A stretch of DNA of 64,000 bases from CBDBND01 sp965207985 (GTDB lineage Bacteria; Pseudomonadota; Alphaproteobacteria; Rhodospirillales; Rhodospirillaceae), in contig CBDBND010000032.1 of the NCBI GenBank assembly GCA_965207985.1, positions 310,001-374,000 on the forward strand, written 5' to 3'. Made by a program: the position numbers and the translations under genes. The notes beneath the pieces were generated by a model. It made no database searches. It was not told where the DNA came from and saw nothing but the letters and a program-made list of their open reading frames with translations. Below are positions 1 to 9,003 of the stretch, piece after piece (the first letter of the stretch is position 1; every line of letters starts with the position of its first letter).

Positions 1-12
1 CAGCTAGACGTT

Positions 13-30
13 CCCTCCCTCTCAGGAGGG
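13..30 (+). promoter_or_regulatory. hairpin covering the pheT ribosome-binding site
   Basis: A 6-bp inverted repeat, CCCTCC (13-18) and GGAGGG (25-30) with a 6-nt loop, contains the strong AGGAGG ribosome-binding site of the following gene. Folding would hide the site, which could limit reinitiation after the upstream gene (expected, but not visible, to be pheS). A possible stop codon TAG lies at 5-7. The role is inference. Confidence 0.35.
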
Positions 31-38
31 CTAAGCCG

Positions 39-2450
39 ATGAAATTCACTCTGTCCTGGCTCAAAGACCATTTGGATACGGACGCTGATCTCACCACCAT
101 CACCGATACGTTGACGGCCATCGGTCTCGAGGTGGAAGGGGTTGAAGATCCCTCGGCTGAGCTAGAGCCCTTTGTCGTTGCCGAAATCGTACATGCGGAG
201 AAGCATCCCGATGCGGACCGGCTTAAGCTATGCCGTATCACCACAGGAAAAGACGAAGTGCAGGTGGTCTGCGGTGCGCCCAATGCAAGGGCCGGCCTGA
301 AAGGCATTTTCGCCAAACCGGGTGACGTTATTCCCTATAGCGGCGATGTGCTCAAGGTCGGCAAGATCCGCGGCGTGGAGAGCCACGGCATGATGTGCTC
401 CGCCCGTGAACTTAAATTGGGTGAAGACCATGACGGCATCATCGAGCTTCCAGATGATGTGGAAGTGGGGTCGCCCGCCGTCCAAGCCCTCGCCGTCGAG
501 CCGGTGATCGACATCGCGCTGACGCCCAATCGGGTAGACGCCCTTGGCGTGCGCGGTGTGGCCCGTGATCTGGCCGCTGCCGGTGTCGGTCAACTTAAAG
601 CGATGGACACGTCTCCGGTCAAAGGGACCTTCGATAGCCCAAGACAGATTTCAATGGGACTTCCGAAAGGTCAGGACTATCTCTGTCCCCATTTCGTCGG
701 CCGGACCTTCCGTGGTCTCAAAAACGGGGAGAGCCCGCAATGGCTGAAAGACCGGCTGACGGCCATCGGATTACGGCCCGTCTCCGCCTTGGTCGACATC
801 ACCCAGTACGTCAATGTGGATCTGGGCCGGCCACTGCATGTCTTCGATGCAGCAAAATTGAATGGTGACGTGGGTCCTCGCTTGGCCAGCAAAGGCGAAA
901 ACCTTCTGGCTCTCAACGAAACCGAATACACATTGCAAGACTCCATGGTCGTTATCGCCGATGTAAAAAACGCACTAGGCATAGGCGGTGTCATGGGTGG
1001 CGAGCCTTCCAGTTGCACTGGAAGCACGACTGAGGTGTTTCTTGAGGCAGCTCTGTTTGACCCGGTCAACATTGCCCGGACCGGCCGCACCCTCGGCATC
1101 GTTTCGGATGCCCGATACTGTTTTGAGCGCGGTGTGGACCCGACATCCACCGAGGAAGGAGCTGAAATCGCCACCCGCATGATCCTGGAGATCTGTGGCG
1201 GCGAGGCGTCCCATGTCGTGGTCGGCGGCGCAGCGCCGGACTTGGCGAACACTGTAACCTTGCGACCCAGCCGAATCGCCAAGCTGGGCGGTGTGGATAT
1301 CGAGCCAAAAGCAGTGCAGGCCATTCTCGAAGGATTGGGTTTTACCGTCAGTGTCGATGACGCGGACACGTGGTCTGTAATTGCACCGTCCTGGCGGCGG
1401 GATGTCAGCGGCGAACACGATCTTATTGAAGAGGTCTTGCGCATCCATGGATACGATCACATTCCGGTTGCCTCTTTGCCCCGCCTGGCCGTCGTCAAGC
1501 CGTCCTACTCGGCCGAGCAACGCCGGGTCCGGTTTGTGCGCCGTGCTCTGGCGGACCGCGGCTTGCAGGAAGCGACCACTTGGTCTTTCCTGTCGGGAGA
1601 CGATGCAGAGGTTTTTAGAACCCAAGCGCCGTTGGTGGCCCTGGATAATCCGTTGAGCGCTGATCTGGATGTTTTGCGCCCCTCTCTTTTACCGAATTTG
1701 ATACATGCCGCCGGGCGCAATGCAGCCCGGGCCATGGCCAACGCCGCGTTGTTTGAAATCGGCCCCCGCTTCGAAGGGGCGGCCCCGGGTGAACAGTCCC
1801 TTGTGGCCGGTGGGCTGCGTAGTGGAGAAAACACCCCACGGCATTGGAATACATCTGCCCGAGCGGTGGATGCCTTTGACGTCAAAGCCGACGCACTGGC
1901 CGCGCTCGAAGCGGCAGGTGTACCCGTCGCGAGACTGCAAACGGGCACCGGTGAAAGCGAGAACGTTCCGTCTTGGTATCATCCGGGTCAATCCGGTGTG
2001 CTCAAACTGGGTCCGACTGTGCTGGCCGAATTCGGTGTGATTCATCCCGCCGTACATAAGAAACTCGATGTTGCCGGCCCCATGGCCGGGTTTGAAGTGT
2101 TCCTTGACCGGCTGCCCACGCAAAAACGCAAGGGCGGTCCGGCGCGAAAAAAATTCACCCCGTCCGCATTTCAACCGGTGGAACGGGACTTTGCTTTCGT
2201 CGTTGCATTGACCACGCCCGTTGAAGATATCGTTCGCGCGGTGCGGGGCGCTGATAAAGACCTCATCACCACCATTGACGTGTTTGATGTCTATGTCGGC
2301 GAGAACGTAGACAAAGATCAGAAGTCCGTTGCTATTGCTGTGAGATTGGAGCCGTCTAAATCCACCCTCACAGACTCTGACATTGATGCCGTCTCACAAA
2401 AAATTGTCAGCGCGGTGGAAAAGGCCGTCGGCGGACAGTTACGCAATTGA
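39..2450 (+). CDS. pheT: phenylalanine--tRNA ligase beta subunit
   Basis: Beta subunit of the alpha2-beta2 cytoplasmic enzyme that charges tRNA-Phe. At 803 aa it has the usual length of the bacterial long form. Visible in order are an N-terminal EMAP-II-like tRNA-binding domain (about 39-150), the B3/B4 editing region with LVDITQYVNVDLGRPLHVFD near residue 250, the B5 domain (about 405-475) and a C-terminal ferredoxin-fold anticodon-binding domain (about 709-802) containing FQPVERDFAFVV. The ATG follows AGGAGG by 9 nt. pheS would be expected just upstream, outside the window. lepA follows after 18 bp on the same strand. Identification is secure. Confidence 0.98.
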   Translation: MKFTLSWLKDHLDTDADLTTITDTLTAIGLEVEGVEDPSAELEPFVVAEIVHAEKHPDADRLKLCRITTGKDEVQVVCGAPNARAGLKGIFAKPGDVIPYSGDVLKVGKIRGVESHGMMCSARELKLGEDHDGIIELPDDVEVGSPAVQALAVEPVIDIALTPNRVDALGVRGVARDLAAAGVGQLKAMDTSPVKGTFDSPRQISMGLPKGQDYLCPHFVGRTFRGLKNGESPQWLKDRLTAIGLRPVSALVDITQYVNVDLGRPLHVFDAAKLNGDVGPRLASKGENLLALNETEYTLQDSMVVIADVKNALGIGGVMGGEPSSCTGSTTEVFLEAALFDPVNIARTGRTLGIVSDARYCFERGVDPTSTEEGAEIATRMILEICGGEASHVVVGGAAPDLANTVTLRPSRIAKLGGVDIEPKAVQAILEGLGFTVSVDDADTWSVIAPSWRRDVSGEHDLIEEVLRIHGYDHIPVASLPRLAVVKPSYSAEQRRVRFVRRALADRGLQEATTWSFLSGDDAEVFRTQAPLVALDNPLSADLDVLRPSLLPNLIHAAGRNAARAMANAALFEIGPRFEGAAPGEQSLVAGGLRSGENTPRHWNTSARAVDAFDVKADALAALEAAGVPVARLQTGTGESENVPSWYHPGQSGVLKLGPTVLAEFGVIHPAVHKKLDVAGPMAGFEVFLDRLPTQKRKGGPARKKFTPSAFQPVERDFAFVVALTTPVEDIVRAVRGADKDLITTIDVFDVYVGENVDKDQKSVAIAVRLEPSKSTLTDSDIDAVSQKIVSAVEKAVGGQLRN

Positions 2451-2468
2451 GAAAAGTTCATCAGCGCC

Positions 2469-4274
2469 ATGACTGAGTCTGCGCATATCCGAAACTTCGC
2501 GATCATCGCGCACATCGATCACGGCAAGTCCACCCTTGCCGACCGGCTTATTCAGATTTGTGGCGGGTTGACCGACCGCGAGATGAAAGAGCAGGTGTTG
2601 GACAACATGGAGCTGGAACGGGAGCGGGGCATTACCATCAAGGCCCAGACCGTTCGTCTTTCTTATAAGGCCAGGGATGGATACACTTACGTCCTCAATC
2701 TGGTGGACACGCCGGGTCATGTGGATTTCGCCTATGAAGTGAGCCGGTCTTTACGGGCATGTGAAGGCTCGCTTCTCATCGTCGACGCCTCCCAAGGCGT
2801 GGAAGCGCAGACCCTGGCAAATGTTTACCAAGCCCTTGATGCCAATCATGAGATCATTCCGGTTCTCAACAAGATCGATCTTCCCGCAGCGGAACCGAAC
2901 CGGATCAAACAACAGATCGAAGACGTCATCGGTCTCGATGCCGGCGATGCTCTAGAGATTTCGGCCAAGACTGGCGAAGGCGTACCCGACGTGCTGGAGG
3001 CGCTGGTGGAGCGGTTGCCGCCGCCACCCGAAGGCGACCCGGAAGCGCCGCTCAAAGCCCTTCTGGTCGATTCCTGGTACGACTCCTATCTCGGCGTGGT
3101 CATTCTCGTGCGCGTGGTCGAAGGCAAATTGCGCAAAGGCATGAAGATCCGCATGATGTCCAACGGCGCCACCTATGAACTGGACGATGTCGGTGTCTAC
3201 ACGCCGAAGCGGGTCAGTCAGGCGGAGTTGGGTCCGGGCGAAATCGGCTACCTTAACGCCAGTATCAAATCCGTGGCCGACTGCCAGGTCGGCGACACCA
3301 TCACGGAAGAAAAACGGCAAACGGCAACGCCTTTGGAAGGATTCAGGCCGTCCACGGCCGTCGTGTTCTGCGGTCTGTTCCCCGTCGATGCCTCTGACTA
3401 TGAAGACTTAAGGGACAGCCTGGCCAAACTGCATCTCAACGACGCCAGTTTTGAATATCAGACGGAAAGTTCCGCAGCCCTTGGGTTCGGTTTCCGCTGC
3501 GGCTTTCTCGGTTTGCTGCATATGGAGATCATTCAGGAGCGACTCGCCCGCGAATTCGGATTGGAATTGATCACCACGGCACCCAGCGTTGTCTACCGCA
3601 TCCACACCACATCGAATGAAACGCTGGAGCTACACAATCCCGCCGACATGCCCGACGTGACCAAGATCACGGCCATGGAGGAAACTTGGGTCAAAGCGAC
3701 CATTCTGGTGCCCGATGACTTTCTTGGCCCCGTCCTGCAGCTGTGCACGGAACGGCGCGGCGAGCAAATCGATTTGACCTATGTGGGCAACCGGGCCATG
3801 GCCATTTACCGCCTGCCCCTCAACGAAATCGTTTTCGATTTCTATGACCGCTTGAAATCCATTTCCAAGGGATACGCCAGCTTCGACTATGAAATGGAAG
3901 ACTACCTGGAGAGCGATCTGGTCAAAGTGAGCATCTTGGTCAATGCGGAACCGGTTGACGCTCTTTCGTTTATCGCGCACCGCTCTCAGGCAGAAAGCCG
4001 GGGCCGCCAAATCTGCTCGCGATTGAAGGAGCTGATTCCCCGCCACCTGTTCAAGATCCCCATTCAGGCGGCGATCGGCGGCAAGGTCATCGCCCGTGAA
4101 ACCATCAGTGCTTTGCGCAAAGACGTCACGGCGAAGTGTTACGGCGGCGATGTATCGCGCAAACGCAAACTTCTCGATAAACAGAAAGAAGGGAAGAAGA
4201 AGATGCGCCAGTTTGGTCGCGTCGACATTCCGCAGAGCGCTTTTATACAGGCATTAAAAATGCCGGAAGCTTAA
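2469..4274 (+). CDS. lepA: elongation factor 4 (LepA), ribosomal back-translocase GTPase
   Basis: Translational GTPase that acts on stalled or mistranslocated ribosomes. Its 601 aa match the family length. The G1 motif AHIDHGKST is near residue 13, the DTPGH motif near 80 and NKID near 135. Domains II, III and V follow, then the LepA-specific C-terminal domain with SRKRKLLDKQKEGKKKMR near residue 560. It lies 18 bp after pheT, so the two are probably co-transcribed. Its last codons overlap a terminator-like hairpin for the convergent gene downstream. Confidence 0.98.
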   Translation: MTESAHIRNFAIIAHIDHGKSTLADRLIQICGGLTDREMKEQVLDNMELERERGITIKAQTVRLSYKARDGYTYVLNLVDTPGHVDFAYEVSRSLRACEGSLLIVDASQGVEAQTLANVYQALDANHEIIPVLNKIDLPAAEPNRIKQQIEDVIGLDAGDALEISAKTGEGVPDVLEALVERLPPPPEGDPEAPLKALLVDSWYDSYLGVVILVRVVEGKLRKGMKIRMMSNGATYELDDVGVYTPKRVSQAELGPGEIGYLNASIKSVADCQVGDTITEEKRQTATPLEGFRPSTAVVFCGLFPVDASDYEDLRDSLAKLHLNDASFEYQTESSAALGFGFRCGFLGLLHMEIIQERLAREFGLELITTAPSVVYRIHTTSNETLELHNPADMPDVTKITAMEETWVKATILVPDDFLGPVLQLCTERRGEQIDLTYVGNRAMAIYRLPLNEIVFDFYDRLKSISKGYASFDYEMEDYLESDLVKVSILVNAEPVDALSFIAHRSQAESRGRQICSRLKELIPRHLFKIPIQAAIGGKVIARETISALRKDVTAKCYGGDVSRKRKLLDKQKEGKKKMRQFGRVDIPQSAFIQALKMPEA

Positions 4275-4282
4275 GTCCGGCA
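4256..4282 (-). terminator. intrinsic terminator of the convergent small membrane-protein gene
   Basis: On the minus strand TGCCGGA (4282-4276), an 8-nt loop and TCCGGCA (4267-4261) form a 7-bp stem followed by five T residues (complement of A4256-4260). The stem lies inside the last codons and just past the stop of lepA. It would end transcripts of the 4316-4621 gene. There is no matching T run for plus-strand transcripts. Confidence 0.6.
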
Positions 4283-4315
4283 GAGTAGAAAAGTTTGTGG
4301 AAAACCTGTGAGTGT

Positions 4316-4621
4316 TTAGGCGGTGCGGAACAAACGCCCTCGCGACGGCCGGCGCCGGCAGACGTGAGCCAAGATCACACCAATGGGGCCAAGAACGGCC
4401 CATGCCGGCATGGACATCAAAATAGCGGCGGCAAACCGCCATACATCGCCGGTCAAATTCCCTTCAAGAAAATCGGGAGAATGTCCCCACAAGAGCGCCC
4501 AAACATCAGCGGTGGCGAGACCATTGTAAGTGCCGGTCCCAAGGGCCTTGACGGCTTCACCTGAGGCCATAACGATGGCGACACAGATCAAAATCCAACC
4601 GAAAACACGCCCGATTAACAC
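4316..4621 (-). CDS. small membrane protein of unknown function
   Basis: 101 aa with two predicted membrane segments, residues about 3-22 (GRVFGWILICVAIVMASGEA) and about 62-88 (FAAAILMSMPAWAVLGPIGVILAHV), followed by an arginine-rich cytoplasmic tail (CRRRPSRGR). This is a small inner-membrane protein of the kind found scattered in alphaproteobacterial genomes. It is convergent with lepA and has its own terminator. I do not recognise a function. Confidence 0.65.
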   Translation of the reverse strand: MLIGRVFGWILICVAIVMASGEAVKALGTGTYNGLATADVWALLWGHSPDFLEGNLTGDVWRFAAAILMSMPAWAVLGPIGVILAHVCRRRPSRGRLFRTA

Positions 4622-4784
4622 TGCTACAACTTGCCCCTGAGTCGCTAAGTTCCCCCTTAACCTGAGATATACTCCCCAAGCCCCTACAATTTCAAGCGTT
4701 TTTTCATAGTTTCGACTAAAAACCCAATACCTAGGCCGTTGCGCACCCTGAGCCGCTACGCTAGGTTCCGCCCGCTTCAGCCCT

Positions 4785-4874
4785 GGAGGGATGGCCGAGT
4801 GGTCGAAGGCGCACGCCTGGAAAGTGTGTATACGGGGAACCGTATCGTGGGTTCGAATCCCACTCCCTCCGCCA
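4785..4874 (+). tRNA. tRNA-Ser (anticodon GGA)
   Basis: The acceptor stem GGAGGGA pairs with TCCCTCC (4864-4870), followed by discriminator G and an encoded CCA. The anticodon arm contains CTGGAAA, giving anticodon GGA. A long class-II variable arm (GTGTATACGGGGAACCGTATC) is typical of serine tRNAs, and the T arm GGTTCGAATCC is present. The 3' end lies 12 bp from the target duplication of the IS1595 element. Confidence 0.97.
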
Positions 4875-4894
4875 ATATCCTTATTTTATATAAT

Positions 4895-5627
4895 GGGTCT
4901 TGCCTAGCAGATCGGTTTTTCTCGCGGTTGACGTAGCAGAAGCCTGACCTTGTTGGAAGCCCGATGGTTGAAGCGCCACTCGGTTTCCTTGAGGTGGAGG
5001 TGGAATGTGTGTCTGGGCACACCCATGAACTTTACGAGCCGCACCTTGGCCATGCCCCAGAAGCCCTCGATGCCATTGATGTGAACCGGGCCGCGGGCGA
5101 ACTCATCGCAGGAATGGTCGACCCGGAAGTGACCATAGCCGAGATCGACGAGGCCGTTGTAGCCGCGCCATCCATCGGAGTTGACGACGGTGCTTGGATC
5201 GACCCTGCCCCGAATAATCCCCTGTAGCGTTGACTTTGAGCAGTCCGGGACGATCTCGGTGTAGACCTGCCCTTCGCGTTCGAAGATCCCGAAGACGACT
5301 GTCTTGCCATAGGCTCCGCGTCCGCGCTTGCCTTTGATGCGTCTGGCACCGAAGAAGCTCTCATCGACCTCGACCACGCCGAAGAACGGGCGCTGTGCTT
5401 CGCAAGCCGCGAGGATCCGCTCCCTCAGGCCGCGGTAGATCCGGTTCACAGTGTTGCGATTTACGCCGCAAATCGCGGCCGTTTGCAGCGCCGTGAGATC
5501 AGCGGCAAAGCACTTCACGACAAGGCGAATCTGAGCTTCAGAAAGTTTGGAACTTTTCGAGTATCGGTTTTTCATTACCATACAGAGCTTTATGCCGCCA
5601 TCGGCTATGCTCTGCTAGGCAAGACCC
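4895..5627 (-). mobile_element. complete IS1595-type insertion sequence
   Basis: A 733-bp element bounded by perfect 17-bp inverted repeats: gggtcttgcctagcaga at 4895-4911 and its complement at 5611-5627. It is flanked by an exact 8-bp target duplication, tatataat, at 4887-4894 and 5628-5635. An 8-bp duplication fits the IS1595 family. Its single gene reads on the minus strand. Intact ends and duplication suggest a recent insertion that may still be active. Confidence 0.93.
4904..5581 (-). CDS. IS1595-family (ISXO2-like) transposase
   Basis: 225 aa. An N-terminal helix-turn-helix-like region (LTALQTAAICGVNRNTVNRIYR, about 28-49) precedes the ISXO2-like DDE core, with VVEVDESFFGARR near residue 70, VNSDGWRGYNGL near 138 and NGIEGFWGMAK near 168. 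The zinc-ribbon domain of longer relatives is absent, as in IS1016-type short members. The gene starts 30 bp inside the right inverted repeat, and its stop codon overlaps the inner part of the left repeat. It looks intact. Confidence 0.92.
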   Translation of the reverse strand: MVMKNRYSKSSKLSEAQIRLVVKCFAADLTALQTAAICGVNRNTVNRIYRGLRERILAACEAQRPFFGVVEVDESFFGARRIKGKRGRGAYGKTVVFGIFEREGQVYTEIVPDCSKSTLQGIIRGRVDPSTVVNSDGWRGYNGLVDLGYGHFRVDHSCDEFARGPVHINGIEGFWGMAKVRLVKFMGVPRHTFHLHLKETEWRFNHRASNKVRLLLRQPREKPIC

Positions 5628-5635
5628 TATATAAT

Positions 5636-6100
5636 TAAACAGTTGGTTATGATTTTAGTCGGCATGCTACCCATCTTTTTATCCATCTCTCAAATCTAAG
5701 CGCCTTGGGCTTTTCAAAAGGCTATGGGTAGAGCGTCGTGCTCGTCAAAAGTATGCCGGTAGATCAACGAATCGGCTCATTCAAAAATATGTGGCTTCAA
5801 TTCAGAAACCTTGGGCTCAATGTGGACAGAATGGCCTGTGGAAAATGGGAATATTGTTACGATTACGCTTTAGCAAACTGACCCGCAGCTTCGAAAGCAT
5901 TAACCGTAGCTTCGTACAAAGCGCTTTGATTCATTCACCACATATGCTTCGGGTCCGAGCAGGGACTCAATGGATTCCAAATACCTAAGGCTGCTCGTTC
6001 TTAGAAAGACTCAAACAAATGTCATCAAGTCTAGCAGGCTGCTGAAAAAGTCTTCCTTTTGAGGCTTTGGAATGATTCTTTCTCTTTGTTGATTGCATGG
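5636..6100. other. gene-poor A+T-rich relic between IS elements
   Basis: About 460 bp without a convincing gene, visibly richer in A and T than the flanking coding DNA. From about 6033 a segment beginning ggctgctgaaaaagtc resembles the outer end of an IS of the IS5/IS1182 type. It carries a leader with a ribosome-binding site that now runs into the transposase fragment at 6112. The rest looks like decayed DNA left by successive insertions. A 65-codon reading frame at 5791-5988 shows no recognisable protein. Confidence 0.4.
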
Positions 6101-6111
6101 AGGAAGTAATG

Positions 6112-6666
6112 CGTGGAGGCGACGAGCGGACGACGACCGATCCCGACGCCCGGCTGTACCGCAAGGGGAATGGCCAGTCCTCGCGTATGGCCTTCATGGG
6201 CCACGTGTTAATGGAGAACCGCAACGGGCTCCTGGTCGGGGCCTGCCTGACCCGGGCCACCGGCACGGCGGAACGCGAAGCCGCCCTGGCGCTTCTCGAT
6301 GCCCATCGCCCGGGACGGCGGCGGATCACGCTGGGCGCGGACAAGGCCTATGACGTGGCGGCCTACGTCGAGGCCTTGCGGGCGCGTCGGATCACCCCGC
6401 ACATCGCCCGCGACGACCATGTAACCAAGACCGGCAAGCGGCGGCGCACCTCCATTGACGGCCGCACCATGCGCCATTCCGGCTACGCCGCCAGCCTGCG
6501 CATCCGCAAGCGCATCGAGGAGAGCTTCGGCTGGATCAAGACCACCGGCGGGCTGGCCAAGACCCGGCACAAGGGCATCAAAAGGGTCGGCTGGATGTTC
6601 GAACTGACCGCCGCCGCCTACAACCTGGTCAGGCTCCCCAAGCTGCTGGCGGAGCCCGTGCCATGA
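6112..6666 (+). pseudogene. IS5-family transposase, C-terminal fragment
   Basis: The readable protein (frame open from 6097) matches the catalytic and C-terminal part of IS5-type DDE transposases: TTDPDARLYRKG, FMGHVLMENRNGLLVGA, LGADKAYD, RTMRHSGYAASLRIRKRIEESFGWIK and the tail AAYNLVRLPKLL. The N-terminal DNA-binding half and the first catalytic aspartate region are missing. The 5' side joins a different IS end near 6100, so this is a recombined remnant and not a working transposase. Confidence 0.85.
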
Positions 6667-6830
6667 CGGCACCGGTGGCCTGCCAGCTGATCGGCCGGTG
6701 GCGGATCGTCGAGGCCAACCTGTGGGACCGCGGCTATCTCGACCTCGACGGGCCCGCCGTGCTGGTCATTCGCGAAGATGGTCACGGCGAGATCGCCTTC
6801 GGCGCTCTGAACGCCAGCCTCGACCGATAA
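6663..6830 (+). pseudogene. N-terminal fragment of a conserved small protein, cut by IS256
   Basis: The ATG overlaps the stop of the transposase fragment (ATGA). It encodes 55 aa beginning MTAPVACQLIGRWRIVEANL and containing WDRGYLDLDGPAVLVI, which resembles a conserved hypothetical family of roughly 100-130 aa (the IGRWRIVE...WDRDYLDL pattern, recalled from memory). The host reading frame stops at NASLD. The last codons, CGA TAA, come from the terminus GATAACG of the adjacent IS256 element, so the insertion created the stop codon. Function unknown. Confidence 0.6.
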
Positions 6831-7645
6831 CGTAGAAAGTTTTTCGCACATTTATTGGGTTGGTGGCCCCTGATCTGGTTAGGTTGGTTTTGCGGAATCA
6901 ACGGACCCAGAACGAAGGAGCCACCATGAAGGAAGATAGCACGAAGCCGTTGTCGAACGTTATCAGGATTGACGACGATCACATCCAGGATCACCTGGGG
7001 AAGATCGTGCGCGGCAGCGTGGAGGAGACGCTGAATGCGCTGTTGGACGCCGAGGCGGACCGGCTGTGCAATGCGGAACGCTACGAGCGCACGGAGGCCC
7101 TCCGGGACACCCGGGCCGGGAGCTACGAGAGGAAGCTTCACACCAAGGCGGGCGAGGTGACCCTGAAAGTCCCGAAGCTGCGCCGCCAGACGTTCGAGAC
7201 GGCCATTATCGAGCGCTACCGGCGGCGCGAGGCTTCGGTCGAGGAAGCCCTGATGGAGATGTACCTTGCCGGTGTGTCTGTCCGGCGGGTGGAGGACATC
7301 ACCGAAGCCTTGTGGGGTACGCGGGTAAGCCCTGGGACGGTCTCCAACCTCAATAAGAAGATTTACGCCCAGATTCCCGGACGAGCATTGGCGGCGTATC
7401 CGCACCAACACTCCGCTTGAGCGGCTGATGCGCGAGATCAGGCGGCGGACCCGCGCGGTCGGCGCATTCCCGGACGGCGAAAGCGCCCTCAACCTGGCCG
7501 CGGCCAGGTTGAGGCACATCGCGGGAACCAAATGGTCCGCCAAACGATACCTCAACATGAAACTGCTCAAGGAAAAAACGATGATCGCCTGACCGGATCA
7601 GACCACCAGCCCAAAACAAATGTGCGAAAGATTCTGGACACTACC
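6826..7645 (+). mobile_element. internally deleted IS256-family element (copy 1)
   Basis: The left end GATAACGTAG...tttcgcacattt (6826-6853) and the right end, read inward as ggtagtgtccagaatctt...cgcacattt (7645-7618), match the ends of copy 2 at 7652-9003. At 820 bp it is about 530 bp shorter than copy 2, because the middle of the transposase gene is missing. The left flank cctcgacc and the right flank cctcga share six bases and may be what remains of a target duplication. Confidence 0.8.
6926..7592 (+). pseudogene. IS256-family transposase with internal deletion
   Basis: Translation from ATG 6926 gives the N-terminal domain (VRGSVEETLNALLDAEADRL, HTKAGEVTLKVPKLR, YLAGVSVRRVEDITEALWGT), then at about codon 150 leaves the family sequence and stops at 7420. 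The C-terminal part (RLMREIRRRTRAVGAFPDG, LRHIAGTKWSAKRYLNM) resumes in another frame and ends at 7592. The central catalytic segment with two of the DDE residues is gone, so no active enzyme can be made. Copy 2 at 7693-8904 shows the full-length form. Confidence 0.9.
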
Positions 7646-7651
7646 CCTCGA

Positions 7652-9003
7652 GGTAGCGTCAAGAATCTTGCGCACTTATGATCTGGCGGTGCTCACGCGG
7701 TAGTCGGTTGTTGCTCAAGTTGTTGTTGGTTTAGCGTGTCCATATTCAGGTATCGGCGTGTTCCCCATTTCGTACCTGCAATGTGCCGTAATCTGGCCGC
7801 GCACAGCATCACGGCCGACTGACCATCCGGAAAGGCGCCGACCACACGGGTTCTTCGCCGAATCTCCCGGATGATGCGTTCCATCGGGTTGTTGGTCCGG
7901 ATACGTACCCAGTGGTTATCCGGGAAACGATAGAACGTCAGCGTTTCCTCAATCGCTTCCTCGACCAGGTCGGCCGCCTTGGAAAGACGCATCTGCTTGA
8001 GCTGGTCGACGATATTAGCGGCCTTGGCGCGTGCTGAGTCCAGACTCTCCTGGGCGTGGATGGCCTTGAGCATCCGGGCCACTTCCTTCACCTTGACGTT
8101 TGGCACATGGCTGAAGACGTTGCGATAGAAGTGCACCATGCAGCGCTGCCAGTCGGTCTCGGGGTAGTAGTCGTGGACGGATTCCTTCAGTCCAAGGCAG
8201 GCGTCGGAGATCACCAGCTGCACGCCGTTGAGGCCACGCTCCTTGAGGTGCCGCAGGAAGCCGCTCCAGCCGCTCTTGTCCTCTTTGTGGCCCTCGGCTA
8301 CCCCGAGGATACGACGGTAGCCATCAACGCCAACACCGATAGCGACGAGCACTGAGACATTGCGTACTTCGCCGGCCCAGCTGCGCTTGAGGACAACACC
8401 GTCGAGGTAGACGTACGGGTACTCACCCTCGATCGGCCGGTTGCGCCACGCCTCGATGTGCTTGTACACCTTCTGGTTGAGCTTCGAGACCGTTCCAGAC
8501 GATACCCGGGTACCCCATAGGGCTTCAGTGATGTCCTCGACCCGGCGCACGGATACACCGGCCAGGTACATCTCGATCAGCGACTCCTCGATCGAGCTTT
8601 CACGCCGCCGATAGCGCTCGACAATCGCCGTCTCGAACGCCTGCTTGCGCAGCTTCGGCATCTTCAGCGTCACCTCACCGGCCTTGGTGTGAAGCTTGCG
8701 GTCGTAGCTGCCGGCCCGGTAGTCAGTACGCTCCGGACTACGCTCGTAGCGCTGCGCCCCGCACAGCGCGTCCGCTTCGGCATCCAGTAGGCCGTTGAGC
8801 GTCTCCTCAACCGTACCCCGGACCAGCTCGCCCAGGTGGTCGTTGATCCGCTTCTCGTCAATCTGAACGACGTTGCCCAAGGGCTTCTTGCTATACTCTG
8901 TCATGGTGGTGGTCTCCTCTGTGGTTCGTTAGATCTCGACAATCCAACTTCACCACATGAGCCACCGCCTCCTCAAAATGTGCGCAAGAAAAGATACGTT
9001 ATC
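7652..9003 (-). mobile_element. IS256-family element (copy 2), apparently complete
   Basis: The left end ggtagcgtcaagaatctt (7652-7669) matches the right end of copy 1, and the right end, read inward as GATAACGTATC...cttgcgcacattttga (9003 inward), matches the left end of copy 1. The two copies therefore face each other with only 6 bp (cctcga) between their 3' ends. No clear target duplication flanks this copy. Its right terminus supplies the stop codon of the neighbouring broken host gene. Confidence 0.8.
7693..8904 (-). CDS. IS256-family (mutator-type) transposase
   Basis: 403 aa, full length for the family. The N-terminal region contains VRGTVEETLNGLLDAEADAL. The catalytic core shows PYVYLDGVVLKRSW (first Asp, near residue 167), LVISDACLGLKESV (second Asp, near 233) and the C-terminal acidic residue in NPMERIIREIRRRTRVVGAFPDG (near 345). 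ATG 8904 lies close inside the right terminus. Regulation is not visible. The gene appears intact. Confidence 0.95.
   Translation of the reverse strand: MTEYSKKPLGNVVQIDEKRINDHLGELVRGTVEETLNGLLDAEADALCGAQRYERSPERTDYRAGSYDRKLHTKAGEVTLKMPKLRKQAFETAIVERYRRRESSIEESLIEMYLAGVSVRRVEDITEALWGTRVSSGTVSKLNQKVYKHIEAWRNRPIEGEYPYVYLDGVVLKRSWAGEVRNVSVLVAIGVGVDGYRRILGVAEGHKEDKSGWSGFLRHLKERGLNGVQLVISDACLGLKESVHDYYPETDWQRCMVHFYRNVFSHVPNVKVKEVARMLKAIHAQESLDSARAKAANIVDQLKQMRLSKAADLVEEAIEETLTFYRFPDNHWVRIRTNNPMERIIREIRRRTRVVGAFPDGQSAVMLCAARLRHIAGTKWGTRRYLNMDTLNQQQLEQQPTTA

Noticed and set aside
5791..5988. 65-codon open frame between IS elements
   Set aside because: No recognisable protein features and no ribosome-binding site; the region looks decayed.
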